Below, piece after piece: positions 23,332-31,521 of a stretch of DNA of 40,382 nt; the stretch's first letter is position 1; every line of letters starts with the position of its first letter. This stretch comes from Candidatus Daviesbacteria bacterium (GTDB taxonomy: Bacteria > Patescibacteriota > Microgenomatia > Daviesbacterales > UBA10151), in assembly GCA_016176465.1 (NCBI GenBank), contig JACOXD010000002.1, positions 1 to 40,382 of the forward strand. The letters run 5' to 3'. The notes under the pieces are model-generated. The model had not been told where the DNA came from and made no database searches. It saw only the letters and a program-made list of their open reading frames with translations. Both the position numbers and the translations under genes were made by a program.

Positions 23332-24038
23332 TATACTATCCTAAGTCTAGGGTTTTCTACAGTGGCTAAATTCCCGTTTAAGCTGTGCATTTGAACGTTT
23401 AAATTCAGTTTGCCAGATAAAAAAGTTAAGGGACCTGATTCTATTAATTTGGAAGTCAAAGAGGTATGAGAAATTTCTGAATCTTGAACACCTACAAAGT
23501 GGTTAGCATCATAGATTCTGGCGTAAGCTGTTCTATCAGGGGCATCGGATTTTAAATTAGCCTGAAAATAAATTGCTTTTACCCCCGGATAACTACTAAT
23601 GTCAAAAGTAATTGTGGAGCCTGCTAAATCAGTCCAAGTGGTTAAAGTGCTAGACCCATTTACTCCAAAGTTAATAAAAACTTCTTTAGGAGAATTGGTT
23701 GAGGTAGTTTTGGTTGTAGTTTGTTTGGAAATTTGTGAGAGTAAGTCTTTTTTGAGAGTAGCAATTTTTTGATCTATCAATGCCTGGCACTGTGGGCCGC
23801 AAGAGTCACTTGTTACAACAGTTGCACTTAGATTTTCACTATCTAGGGTGGAACTTGGGGTAGCCGCTTCAGTGCCAGATCTTTTAATACTTGATTCGTT
23901 TGTTTGGCTTTCTTTGGCGCTGGGCTTTGAAGTATTTACTGAGGATAATAGCTTAAAATCAAGAAAAATTAAATTTCCAACTATGAATGAAAAAGAAACA
24001 ATCAAGACAGTTAACTTTAATTTATTTAAAGGCAACAC
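23328..24038 (-). CDS. Membrane-anchored or secreted hypothetical protein with C-terminal beta domain
   Basis: 236 residues. The N-terminal helix (about 7-27) is an anchor or signal peptide. A Ser/Thr-rich spacer, a short helical segment with CGPQCQALIDQKI (possible disulfide) and then a ~105-residue beta-sandwich-like domain (FINFGVNGSSTLTTW to the end) follow. No family recognised. The GTG start at 24038 is supported by a perfect TATAAT (24050-24045) only 6 nt upstream, so the message is leaderless with a GTG start. It is divergent from the cation efflux gene, with a 40-bp shared promoter region. Confidence 0.65.
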   Translation of the reverse strand: MLPLNKLKLTVLIVSFSFIVGNLIFLDFKLLSSVNTSKPSAKESQTNESSIKRSGTEAATPSSTLDSENLSATVVTSDSCGPQCQALIDQKIATLKKDLLSQISKQTTTKTTSTNSPKEVFINFGVNGSSTLTTWTDLAGSTITFDISSYPGVKAIYFQANLKSDAPDRTAYARIYDANHFVGVQDSEISHTSLTSKLIESGPLTFLSGKLNLNVQMHSLNGNLATVENPRLRIVY

Positions 24039-24078
24039 AATTTAATTATACATTACAATACTTTATACTTAACTCATA

Positions 24079-25005
24079 ATGTCTGAAACTGATTCCCGGG
24101 GAGTTTCCATAAAAAGGGTTGTTGTTACCTCTTTTGTAGTAGATTTACTTGATGTTTTCACAAATTTAGCTGTGACATTTCTTTCTGGAAGTGTAGTCAT
24201 GCTCTCCCAAGCACTGGAGGGTGGTGCAGATTTAATTTCCTCTGGGCTTTTAGTAATAGGTCATAAGCGCTCAGCAAAAGAAGCTGATGTAGCTCACCCA
24301 TTTGGTCATGGTCGAGAGATGTATTTTTGGGCAATGCTTTCTGCTTTAGTAATGCTGGGAGTGACTGCGACACTCTCTTTTTATTTTGGGTTACAAAGAT
24401 TTTTACATCCTAGCCCGCTTGAAAATATTTATTTAGCATATATAGTTTTAACTATAACTATTTTTACTAATGGGTATGCTTTATTTTTGTCTGTGAAGAG
24501 ATTAATGGGTAGAAAAAATTATTTAAATATTAAAGAGGCTTTTTTTCACTCACCATTAATTGAAACTAAAACCACCCTTATCTTGGATTTGATGGGAACT
24601 TTGGCTTCAATACTTGGATTAATAGCTTTGGTTTTGTATTTCATAACAGGAGATTTAAGGTATGACGGGTTAGGAGCAATGATCATTGGAATCATGATTG
24701 GGGTATTCTCGCTCTTGTTACTTCTTAGTGTTTTTGATTTAATTATTGGCAAAAGTGCTTCCCATTTAACCAAGGCACAAATCCGCCAGGCAGTTTTATC
24801 AATACCAGAGGTAAAAAGTATCTTGTCTCTTAAGACGCTTCATTTAGGTCCTGAAAATTTAATGGCAAACATAGACGTTCATTTGGAAGATAACTTAACT
24901 ACAGATCAAATAGAAAAAATAATAGAAAAAGTTAAATTTAATGTAAAAGAGGCTGTACCTTCAGTATCCCAAATCCAAATTGAGCTTAATTCTCCTAAGC
25001 TCTAG
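24079..25005 (+). CDS. Cation diffusion facilitator family transporter
   Basis: 308 residues with about six membrane helices (starting near 16, 40, 84, 115, 160 and 197), then a cytoplasmic domain of ~85 residues (VLSIPEVKSIL onward), the standard CDF arrangement. HPFGHGREMYFW (about 73-84) is a family signature. Acidic metal-site positions are visible in LEGGADLISS and in ILDLMGTLAS. It should export a divalent metal such as Zn, Mn or Fe in exchange for protons. TATACT lies 9 nt before the ATG, giving a near-leaderless start. Confidence 0.9.
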   Translation: MSETDSRGVSIKRVVVTSFVVDLLDVFTNLAVTFLSGSVVMLSQALEGGADLISSGLLVIGHKRSAKEADVAHPFGHGREMYFWAMLSALVMLGVTATLSFYFGLQRFLHPSPLENIYLAYIVLTITIFTNGYALFLSVKRLMGRKNYLNIKEAFFHSPLIETKTTLILDLMGTLASILGLIALVLYFITGDLRYDGLGAMIIGIMIGVFSLLLLLSVFDLIIGKSASHLTKAQIRQAVLSIPEVKSILSLKTLHLGPENLMANIDVHLEDNLTTDQIEKIIEKVKFNVKEAVPSVSQIQIELNSPKL

Positions 25006-25435
25006 CTCTTTGTAGATGTTCCAATCCTAAAAATAGTGCAGAAATAGTCATGGCAATTCTAATATCGCCATTAACAGCAGCTTCTCTAGCTTGGGCAGGA
25101 GTTAATAATACTACTTCTCGTAAAGTTTCAGGTTGTTGGACTTGGGTAGCATTAAGACCAAAATAAACTTCATGATCAGCACCATCAATTTTATCAGCAA
25201 AGTCAATAAGTGGTTTTTGGCTTATTTGAACTAAGGATTGGGGACATTGATATCCTGTTTCCTCAAGTAATTCTCTTCCGGCTGCTTGGTCTAATGCTTC
25301 ACCTTTTTTGGCTCCACCTGTTGGAAGAGAGATAAAAAAGCCCATTTGACCATATTTAGGCTCTCTAACAAAAACTACTTCACTCTCAGAAGTTAGTACA
25401 AATGCTATAGCAAATCTTTTTCCTCCTCTGTTCAC
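24995..25435 (-). CDS. Nudix hydrolase
   Basis: 146 residues with an intact Nudix box GGAKKGE-x7-RELLEETG (about 39-61). Substrate unknown; the size fits small MutT/ADP-ribose-type enzymes. The start is a GTG at 25435. The leader contains the small palindrome CACCTGGGAGGTG (25449-25461). The 3' end overlaps the cation efflux gene by 11 nt in convergent orientation. Confidence 0.85.
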   Translation of the reverse strand: MNRGGKRFAIAFVLTSESEVVFVREPKYGQMGFFISLPTGGAKKGEALDQAAGRELLEETGYQCPQSLVQISQKPLIDFADKIDGADHEVYFGLNATQVQQPETLREVVLLTPAQAREAAVNGDIRIAMTISALFLGLEHLQRARA

Positions 25436-25563
25436 CTGTAAATCAAATCACCTGGGAGGTGGAATATGCGTACACCTAGGGATTATTGTTCCAAAGTTAA
25501 ATGCTCAATTACTTTTAAATCTCAATTCAATTATACTAAAATAGCTTGAAGTTAAGTTAAAGC

Positions 25564-26037
25564 ATGATTAAAACTATTCTTTTTGATTTTTCAAGAGTAA
25601 TACTTTTACCTAAAGATGAAAATTATTTAGGTGGGTTAAATGATTTACATAAAAAACTTAAAAGTGCACTGGGTTATTCTTTAATTGATTATCTTTATTT
25701 AAATGAACCTCTCCTTAAAAAGTTAAAGAATTTTAAAGACAAATTTAATTTATGCATCTTTACCACAGGTACAATTCAAAATGAAAAACCACTAAGGGAG
25801 ATCTTAGATAAAATATTTTTAGACATTTTTACTGTATCCAATATTGGCCCAAAGACTGATCCCAACTCTTACTTAAAAATTGCTGGGATTATTAATGCTC
25901 CTCCTGAGGAAATTTTGTTTATAGATGATCAATTGAAAAATACGAAAGCAGCAAAAGAGGCTGGGTTGCAAACAATTCACTTTCAATCTAATGATCAATT
26001 ATTTAAAGACTTGGATTTGCTGGACGATGGAATCTAA
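25564..26037 (+). CDS. HAD-superfamily hydrolase, small
   Basis: 157 residues. ILFDFSRVI (5-13) is motif I with Asp nucleophile. The usual second Asp two positions on is Ser, as in some DFGGV-type members, so phosphatase activity is uncertain. CIFTTGT is motif II, GPKTDPNSY gives the motif III Lys, and FIDDQLKNTKAAKEAG is motif IV. The cap domain is very short. The substrate is unknown. The last 35 nt overlap the convergent PP2C-like gene. Confidence 0.78.
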   Translation: MIKTILFDFSRVILLPKDENYLGGLNDLHKKLKSALGYSLIDYLYLNEPLLKKLKNFKDKFNLCIFTTGTIQNEKPLREILDKIFLDIFTVSNIGPKTDPNSYLKIAGIINAPPEEILFIDDQLKNTKAAKEAGLQTIHFQSNDQLFKDLDLLDDGI

Positions 26038-26914
26038 CTATCATAACTGTCCTATCGTCAGTACTTTTTCCATCTACAGAACCTTTTGTTGAAGGATATT
26101 TGTCTAACTTTAAGGGATCCTCTGCTTCCACCTCTGTAAATGCTTGTTCCCAAGAATCAATCGTGGGCTCATCAGCTATCTTAAAATATCCATCAGAGAA
26201 TATCTCCAAAGTATTTATATCAGCAATATTAAACTCATAGACTCTAACATATTTTTCTGGCACTTTCCTGCCATCAATAACGCCATATCCTAAAGGATGA
26301 TCGGGATTATTCTGATAGACACTTACTTGTGTATTTAAAGACTCTGTTATAGCAGCTCTACCTAGTTGCATTAGCTCAGGAAGAGGTATATCAGGAGTTT
26401 CTTCCTTAGCCTTTTTTATTGCCTCAACTCTCAATTTAGCATTTATAGTATCAATCTCTTTACTGTTTTCATAAATATCTTTACCATTAACTCTAAAAGA
26501 TACATCCCCTACTTGAGTGACAATCACCTTACCATTTAGTAATGATGCAGCAACAAATGAGGCAGAAGGCCTAGCATGAGGGGTTTTCTCAAGGTCTACG
26601 TCTAATAATTTCTCCAGTGACTGATGAAACTTTTCGCTAACTTTATTTACTAATTGTTTACCATAAACTCCAGCTTCTATATTTTCTAATATATCTTTCA
26701 CTTCATCGCCAGCATACTTACCGCTACTTCGCCCATCAAAAAGAAATGGCGCCTTGGCAGTTGCACCATCAATGACAGCAACTAAATTAGGTGTAGCTAC
26801 CCAGTTATCTTCATTTGAATCTAGTGTTTTGCCATGAGTAAAAACTTCAACAGAAAATCTCTCAAACTCTTTTCTTTCTATCTCTGGATTCATTGATGTA
26901 TCTCCTTCAGTCAT
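26003..26914 (-). CDS. PP2C-like protein serine/threonine phosphatase domain protein
   Basis: 303 residues. EDNWVATPNLVAVIDGAT (about 35-52) is the metal-binding motif with an Asp-Gly pair. TQVGDVSFRVNG, LEIFSDGYF and STDDRTVMIVRF carry the remaining PP2C landmarks (VGD, SDG, DDR/DN). It is a soluble metal-dependent phosphatase without added domains. No cognate kinase is seen nearby. Two starts are possible. ATG 26914 lies 8 nt after TATATT (26928-26923). The in-frame ATG at codon 8 is preceded at good spacing by AAGGAG. I give the longer form. Confidence 0.78.
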   Translation of the reverse strand: MTEGDTSMNPEIERKEFERFSVEVFTHGKTLDSNEDNWVATPNLVAVIDGATAKAPFLFDGRSSGKYAGDEVKDILENIEAGVYGKQLVNKVSEKFHQSLEKLLDVDLEKTPHARPSASFVAASLLNGKVIVTQVGDVSFRVNGKDIYENSKEIDTINAKLRVEAIKKAKEETPDIPLPELMQLGRAAITESLNTQVSVYQNNPDHPLGYGVIDGRKVPEKYVRVYEFNIADINTLEIFSDGYFKIADEPTIDSWEQAFTEVEAEDPLKLDKYPSTKGSVDGKSTDDRTVMIVRFHRPANPSL

Positions 26915-26994
26915 TTGAAAATAATATACTACATTTATCCTAAGCTTTTTTTAAAACACATTCTTTGATAAAATTTATAAGCTAAATAAAACAG

Positions 26995-27025
26995 TGCGGG
27001 ATCGTCTAATGGCAGGACGACTTTG
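26995..27025 (+). other. 5' fragment of a tRNA-Gln gene
   Basis: TGCGGGATCGTCTAATGGCA and the following GGACGACTTTG match the acceptor strand, the whole D-arm and the start of the anticodon region of the intact tRNA-Gln at 27758 (D-arm differs at one base). The 3' half is absent: no T-arm or matching acceptor strand occurs before the endonuclease-like gene. Its acceptor strand TGCGGGA would need TCCCGCA, which the downstream tRNA does not have, so it cannot be a 5' exon of that tRNA. Confidence 0.75.
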
Positions 27026-27068
27026 TACATTTACATTTGAACCAAGTTGTTATAAACTATGAACTATA

Positions 27069-27755
27069 ATGTTGGTTCACCCTAGCAAAAATAAGCAACA
27101 TGCTTTAGAACTAAGAAGTAAGGGTAAGTCGTATAGAGAAATTAACTCGATATTAGGTGTGTCTAAGTCTACGCTCTCATATTGGCTAAATAATGTAGAA
27201 GTCACCTATAAGCAGAAAGAATATTTGCTTCAAAAACAACGAGAGGGGCGTATTAAAGGTGCTCAAAAAAGAAGAGATCTGAGAATTGCAAAAGAGCAGA
27301 TGATTCTAGTAAAAGCTTCTAAGGAAGTATCTAGAATATCAAAAAGAGAACTATGGTTATTAGGAACAATAGCATATTGGTGTGAAGGGTCTAAACAGAA
27401 AGCCAATAATGTATCAGGAAGAGTAATATTTGCCAATTCTGATCCTTTTTTAATAAAACTTTTTGTCAGATGGATCAAGGAAATTTGCAAAGTTCCTGAG
27501 GACAGACTTGTTTATACTTTATACATACATGAAACTGGAAACCTAAAGGCAAGTCTTAATTACTGGTCAAAAATTTTAGAAATTAATAAATATCGCTTTG
27601 CAAGAGCAATACTAAAGAAACACAAAGTGTCAACTAACAGAAAATATAACAATAGCTTATACTTTGGTTTATTAAGAGTAACTGTAAGAAATAGTACAGA
27701 TTTAAATAGACAAATAAGAGGATGGATAGGTGGAGTTAATAATTTATTAAAATAA
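27069..27755 (+). CDS. Helix-turn-helix protein with divergent LAGLIDADG-like domain, probable homing endonuclease
   Basis: 228 residues. The N-terminus has a resolvase/transposase-like helix-turn-helix (ALELRSKGKSYREINSILG then SKSTLSYWL, about 11-41). ELWLLGTIAYWCEGSK (about 93-108) has the hydrophobic-helix-to-acidic-residue shape of a LAGLIDADG motif. It is followed by strands and NSDPFLIKLFVRWIKEI, which recur in a group of similar proteins I recall from Patescibacteria and archaea, usually annotated as hypothetical. It is framed by a tRNA-Gln 5' fragment on the left and an intact tRNA-Gln 2 nt after its stop, the same setting as the LAGLIDADG gene at 1890. That context supports an endonuclease targeting tRNA genes. 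Enzyme activity is inferred, not shown. An extended -10 TGTTATAAA (27048-27056) gives a leader of about 6 nt. Confidence 0.65.
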   Translation: MLVHPSKNKQHALELRSKGKSYREINSILGVSKSTLSYWLNNVEVTYKQKEYLLQKQREGRIKGAQKRRDLRIAKEQMILVKASKEVSRISKRELWLLGTIAYWCEGSKQKANNVSGRVIFANSDPFLIKLFVRWIKEICKVPEDRLVYTLYIHETGNLKASLNYWSKILEINKYRFARAILKKHKVSTNRKYNNSLYFGLLRVTVRNSTDLNRQIRGWIGGVNNLLK

Positions 27756-27757
27756 AT

Positions 27758-27831
27758 TGCCGGGTCGTCTAACGGCAGGACGTCGCTCTTTGGAAGCGAC
27801 TATCTAGGTCCGAATCCTAGCCCGGCAGCCA
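27758..27831 (+). tRNA. tRNA-Gln(TTG) with encoded CCA
   Basis: Acceptor TGCCGGG (27758-27764) pairs perfectly with CCCGGCA (27821-27827). G27828 is the discriminator and CCA is encoded. The anticodon loop CTTTGGA gives TTG. T-arm CTAGG TCCGAAT CCTAG. It begins 2 nt after the stop of the endonuclease-like gene. Confidence 0.93.
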
Positions 27832-27846
27832 AACATCTTATAGTAT

Positions 27847-27875
27847 TTGACATTGAACACTTCTTAAGTTAGAAT
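27847..27875 (+). promoter_or_regulatory. Consensus-like promoter
   Basis: TTGACA (27847-27852), exactly 17 nt, TAGAAT (27870-27875), 8 nt before ATG 27884. Confidence 0.72.
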
Positions 27876-27883
27876 AACTGCCT

Positions 27884-28405
27884 ATGTCACTTGAAAGTCG
27901 AATTGCACGCATGCGGCTTGAAATTAGAGGAGAAACCCCAATTCACTCTCTTATCATAAGAGCATTACAAGAAGATAGAAAAGCACTATTTGCTTACTTC
28001 AAACAAGATAGAGGTACACAAGCACTAGATGAAGAATTGGTGGATGTGTATGAGCTAAGACCTGCTGAACTTCCAACACTTACATTACCCAACAATTTGT
28101 CATTTGTAGAAGGATTTAGTTATGTTGCAAGTCATTGGTATCCTCTTGTAAGGGCTGTAGCCTCTGGTGCTGTTGCACCAGGAGAAGAACATTTTATGGA
28201 TTCACATTTAGATCGCGTGTTTCCTGATGGAAGAGTTACTACTCAACAGCTTCGAGATGCATTACTAGCCGATCCAAGTGGCGCAACATGGCTTGAACAA
28301 ATGGCTCAAGATGAATTTAGAGAAGGAAATCTAGAGCTTACAGGTGCTCGAAAAGCCATAACTGGAGCAAAAAGAATGTATGAGCAATTGATCGCTGTAG
28401 CGTAA
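27884..28405 (+). CDS. Hypothetical soluble protein
   Basis: 173 residues, mostly helical by composition, rich in Leu, Ala, Glu and Arg, without signal peptide or membrane helix. No family recognised. The sequence is less AT-biased and its protein less lysine-rich than its neighbours, a possible sign of transfer, though weak. A clean promoter 8 nt upstream of the ATG (27847-27875) supports expression. It sits between tRNA-Gln and the RAYT element. Confidence 0.6.
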   Translation: MSLESRIARMRLEIRGETPIHSLIIRALQEDRKALFAYFKQDRGTQALDEELVDVYELRPAELPTLTLPNNLSFVEGFSYVASHWYPLVRAVASGAVAPGEEHFMDSHLDRVFPDGRVTTQQLRDALLADPSGATWLEQMAQDEFREGNLELTGARKAITGAKRMYEQLIAVA

Positions 28406-28467
28406 AGTTGCAAATGTTATATGTACTCTAATCCACTGGCGCTCAGCAGCTAGGCATATTTTATATT

Positions 28468-28490
28468 ACTACGTTCACACCCTCAGGGTG
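28468..28490 (+). repeat. Left REP-like palindrome of the RAYT unit
   Basis: Contains the 14-bp inverted-repeat arm and CACCCTCAGGGTG, a 6-bp stem around one base. It is placed just upstream of the RAYT promoter (TTGACA 28498-28503, TATTAT 28522-28527). Confidence 0.65.
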
Positions 28491-28534
28491 GAATAGCTTG
28501 ACACCTTACTATTGATACTCTTATTATTTGGTTA

Positions 28535-29212
28535 GTGACTAACTTTCGCAAAGTGGTATTAGCAAATGATCAAATTTACCATATTTTTAATAGAGCAATT
28601 GATAGACAAACTATTTTCAATACTAGATGGGAATATGGAAGAGCAGTTGAAGCATTTAGGTTTTGTCGTTTTGCAGACTTGCCATTTAGATTTTCTCACT
28701 TGCTAAACCTACCAGAAGGTGACAGGCAACGTGTGATTCAGGATCTTAATCAAAATAAGGAAAAGTTAGTAGATATAATAGCCTTCTGTATAATGCCTAA
28801 TCACTTCCACTTTATACTTAAGCAGCTAAAAGATAATGGTATTTCAAAATTTATATCAAATTTTACTAATTCCTACACAAAATATTTTAATACAAAGCAT
28901 GAAAGAAAGGGGCATCTATTTGAGGGACTATTTAAAGCTGTTTTAGTAGAAACTGATGAGCAATTAATACATCTTTCCAGGTATATTCATTTAAACCCAG
29001 TAGCCTCTTTTCTAGTTAAAGTAGGAGATTTAGAGAATCATCCATGGTCTTCTTTCCCAGAATATCTTAATTTAACCTCAGATAATCTTTGTCAAAAAGA
29101 AGTTGTATTGGGATACTTTTCCTCGATAGAGGCATATAAACAATTTGTATTAGATCAGGTAAAATATGCGCAGGAACTGGAAAAAATAAAGCATCTTTTA
29201 ATAGAGACGTAG
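28535..29212 (+). CDS. REP-associated tyrosine transposase (RAYT, Y1_Tnp)
   Basis: 225 residues of the IS200-like Y1 transposase family. IYHIFNRAIDRQTIF is the opening strand, MPNHFHFIL (about 88-96) carries the HUH metal-binding His pair, NSYTKYFNTKHERKGHLFEG contains the candidate catalytic Tyr, and SRYIHLNPV is the typical C-terminal block. RAYTs are single-copy, domesticated relatives of IS200 transposases that act on REP palindromes. The gene uses a GTG start 7 nt after TATTAT, so the message is leaderless. Flanking inverted REP copies are listed separately. Confidence 0.9.
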   Translation: MTNFRKVVLANDQIYHIFNRAIDRQTIFNTRWEYGRAVEAFRFCRFADLPFRFSHLLNLPEGDRQRVIQDLNQNKEKLVDIIAFCIMPNHFHFILKQLKDNGISKFISNFTNSYTKYFNTKHERKGHLFEGLFKAVLVETDEQLIHLSRYIHLNPVASFLVKVGDLENHPWSSFPEYLNLTSDNLCQKEVVLGYFSSIEAYKQFVLDQVKYAQELEKIKHLLIET

Positions 29213-29214
29213 AA

Positions 29215-29242
29215 GGTGTGAACGTAGTTCACCCTGAGGGTG
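29215..29242 (+). repeat. Right REP-like palindrome of the RAYT unit
   Basis: GGTGTGAACGTAGT (29215-29228) is the exact reverse complement of the left arm, followed by CACCCTGAGGGTG. It begins 2 nt after the RAYT stop codon. Confidence 0.65.
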
Positions 29243-29293
29243 GAAATACATATGAATTAGATCCATATCATAAAGGCCCATAATTGTAAAGTG

Positions 29294-30151
29294 CTAGGGA
29301 TTTTTTTCATTTCCCAGATATTTCTTTATAATTTCTGCTAGACTCTGTGGTGACTCTAAAGGTGGGATATGGCCAGAACCAGGAATAAAATCTAAAGTAG
29401 TATCTCCCCAAAGACTCCTAAATCGCTGTGCCTGATTTTTGCTAACCAGCAAGTCTTCATCGCCATGAATTAAATGGACTCTTTTCTTAATTTGTTTTGC
29501 TTTTGAGTAGTCATAACACACCATGCTATTCCAGGCATCCTCTACTGCTTTCTCATTTTGTAAATGTTGGGTCTTAATAGTTTTTAAAATAAAGTTTAAT
29601 TTTTGCTTTTTAGTTTTAAACTTTAAGGAAAATATATCCATTACACTTTGAAACAATCTGTTTCTCCAAAAGAAAAAAATGGGTCTAATAATGGGTGGAA
29701 CATTACTGCTAGCTTGCGCTAAAAGAGAAAATATTTTTCCCCTTATTGTATTATTTAAATATGGTGTGCTTACTAAAATAAGGTTATTTATCCTATTCGG
29801 GAACTGGTAGGCAAACTCAAAAGCTACTGCTGCTCCCATACAGTGTCCCACAACGTTAATCTTTTCGATATTGAGATGATCAAGTAATTTTCCAAGGTAT
29901 CTTCCATAATATTGCAAGTTTAAATCTTCCTTTGGAGCATCCGACTTTCCCCAACCAGGTAAATCCGGAGTTATTACTAAAAAATCACCCGTTAAAAGCT
30001 TTGTAAAACCTTCCACTTCTGCATACGTCCCAGTATAGCCCGGTAGAAATAGCATTGGTGGATTATTCTTCTCCCCTTCTATCCAATAGAAGCACCTAAT
30101 ACTATCTTGCGGATAGAATATCCCCTCAACTTTTCGGTAGCTGCCGCTCAT
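29294..30151 (-). CDS. Alpha/beta hydrolase with Cys at the nucleophile position
   Basis: 285 residues from the ATG at 30151; an ATG at 30178 would overlap the upstream gene by 23 nt. MLFLPGYTGT is the oxyanion-hole region. VVGHCMGAAVAFEFA is the nucleophile elbow, with Cys where most family members have Ser. HGDEDLLV holds the acidic residue and GSGHIPPLESPQ the catalytic His. The Cys-Asp-His arrangement recalls dienelactone hydrolase; activity on esters may be low. No substrate can be assigned. It is in an operon with the DUF1003 gene, 4 nt apart. Confidence 0.82.
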   Translation of the reverse strand: MSGSYRKVEGIFYPQDSIRCFYWIEGEKNNPPMLFLPGYTGTYAEVEGFTKLLTGDFLVITPDLPGWGKSDAPKEDLNLQYYGRYLGKLLDHLNIEKINVVGHCMGAAVAFEFAYQFPNRINNLILVSTPYLNNTIRGKIFSLLAQASSNVPPIIRPIFFFWRNRLFQSVMDIFSLKFKTKKQKLNFILKTIKTQHLQNEKAVEDAWNSMVCYDYSKAKQIKKRVHLIHGDEDLLVSKNQAQRFRSLWGDTTLDFIPGSGHIPPLESPQSLAEIIKKYLGNEKNP

Positions 30152-30155
30152 AACC

Positions 30156-30785
30156 TTAAGAAGTCTTTTTTGCCTCAACAGTAGCGGGTGCGGAATCCCT
30201 GCCCATATTTTGGACAGCCTCGATTGGCCTTTTTATAGGTGCTAAAAGCAGTTCAGGAAATTCTTGGGCAAGCTTTTTAGCCAATGGTTGATTTGCTCTA
30301 TCAATTTGCTCAATTATTGAATGCTCAATATATCCTGTATCTATTCTTTTTAGCATTTCTTCCAACTCTGGGTCAGGTTTTTTAATTCCCAAGTGCTTTC
30401 TCATCTCTGCTAATACCTCTAATACTTTTGTTACCTCCTCCTCTGCTATTAAATTAACCCTTAGGTGGACTTCTTCCCGTAGTGAGTTTATAAAAGAAGA
30501 TCTATTTTGAGAGACCAAAATAAAGATAGCCAAAAATATTGCCTCAATCGATAAGATCATAGTTAAAAGGCCAAACGGGAAAGGATCAAAGATATTTACC
30601 CATGGAACTAATCCTAAATTAGCGTATATCCAAAAAGAAATAGCAAAGATATGGAAAATCAAAAAAGGGGTTGAGCCACAAATTGAAGTTAGATCATCTG
30701 AAATTTGAGTTAAAAGTGAGCGTGAACGCAAAGATTTAGCCTCAAAAGACTTAAAGAACTTTCTTCTTCGCTCAATGTTTTGCAT
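30156..30785 (-). CDS. DUF1003 membrane protein
   Basis: 209 residues. Two membrane helices (about 40-60 and 72-95) are joined by WVNIFDPFPFGLLTMILSIEAIFLA, the core signature of DUF1003, followed by SQNRSSF. The C-terminal ~100 residues are a charged, probably coiled cytoplasmic region. Function unknown; the family is often associated with metal transport or stress loci. It is the first gene of a two-gene operon. Confidence 0.85.
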   Translation of the reverse strand: MQNIERRRKFFKSFEAKSLRSRSLLTQISDDLTSICGSTPFLIFHIFAISFWIYANLGLVPWVNIFDPFPFGLLTMILSIEAIFLAIFILVSQNRSSFINSLREEVHLRVNLIAEEEVTKVLEVLAEMRKHLGIKKPDPELEEMLKRIDTGYIEHSIIEQIDRANQPLAKKLAQEFPELLLAPIKRPIEAVQNMGRDSAPATVEAKKTS

Positions 30786-30867
30786 TAAATTCAGTATGCA
30801 CTAAGCAAATAAAATAAGTCAACTTGGAGTAGCAAATAGTCTTATAGTATGTTATAATTATAGGCCT

Positions 30868-31506
30868 ATGTTAGATACTGCCCTAGTTGCTTTAACTACT
30901 ACTGCAGCTTTAATTTTTAACCTGCCTCATGAAAAACCAAAAGAGGTTCTAGCTTCCCATGAGATTTCACTTAAAGAAAGAACTCCAGGGGGAGGGTCTA
31001 TGTCAGATGTAATGGCTGACAATATTTTATTAACTTTAGCTTATCTTAATAATGATGAATTAGATCCTAAAAATGTTAATTGGAGTAAGGTAAGAGAAAA
31101 TAGGACTGTTGAGTTTTCCCTAATGCCAAATCAAGCTTTTGCCTACCATGAAGGTTATTTGGAAGAATATAAAGATAAAATAGTTAAAACAACTAATGCT
31201 AGATTTTCTGGTGATCAGGGATTTAAACATGATGGCTATTTAATGGGAGATGGGGTTTGTCATTTAGCCTCCCTTATATATTGGGTAGCTCTTGATGCTA
31301 AATTAGACACAAAAGCTCCTGTAAACCATGATTTTATGCTTATTCCAGGAATTGATAAGAAATATGGAGTTTCTATTTATCATATGCCTGGTTCAGACGC
31401 TGTTAATGCAATGCAAAATTTATATATTAAAAACAATTTAGACAGTGAGGTAACGTTTGAATTTAAAAAAGAAAGAGACATTCTTAGGGTAAATGTGATC
31501 AAATAA
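30868..31506 (+). CDS. VanW-domain protein
   Basis: 212 residues. A hydrophobic N-terminus (about 5-20) may be a signal peptide or anchor. VEFSLMPNQAF and GDGVCHLASLIYWVALDAKL (about 125-145) correspond to the VanW core, where GGGVCQxxTTLYNAAL is usual; here His replaces Gln. VanW domains occur in glycopeptide-resistance clusters and many wall-related proteins, but their activity is not known. Extended -10 TGTTATAAT lies 9 nt before the ATG. Confidence 0.75.
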   Translation: MLDTALVALTTTAALIFNLPHEKPKEVLASHEISLKERTPGGGSMSDVMADNILLTLAYLNNDELDPKNVNWSKVRENRTVEFSLMPNQAFAYHEGYLEEYKDKIVKTTNARFSGDQGFKHDGYLMGDGVCHLASLIYWVALDAKLDTKAPVNHDFMLIPGIDKKYGVSIYHMPGSDAVNAMQNLYIKNNLDSEVTFEFKKERDILRVNVIK

Positions 31507-31521
31507 CTGAGAATCTATTGC

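Larger units (their letters stand above)
28468..29242 (+). mobile_element. RAYT/REP unit
   Basis: A single-gene transposase unit. ACTACGTTCACACC (28468-28481) is repeated exactly in inverted orientation at 29215-29228. Next to each copy is the palindrome CACCCT-x-AGGGTG (28478-28490 and 29230-29242). The REP-associated transposase lies between them. Confidence 0.7.

Noticed and set aside
27023-27757. Group I intron in tRNA-Gln carrying the endonuclease-like gene
   Set aside because: Only 46 nt precede the gene and 2 nt follow it, too little for an intron core. The fragment's acceptor strand does not pair with the downstream 3' half.
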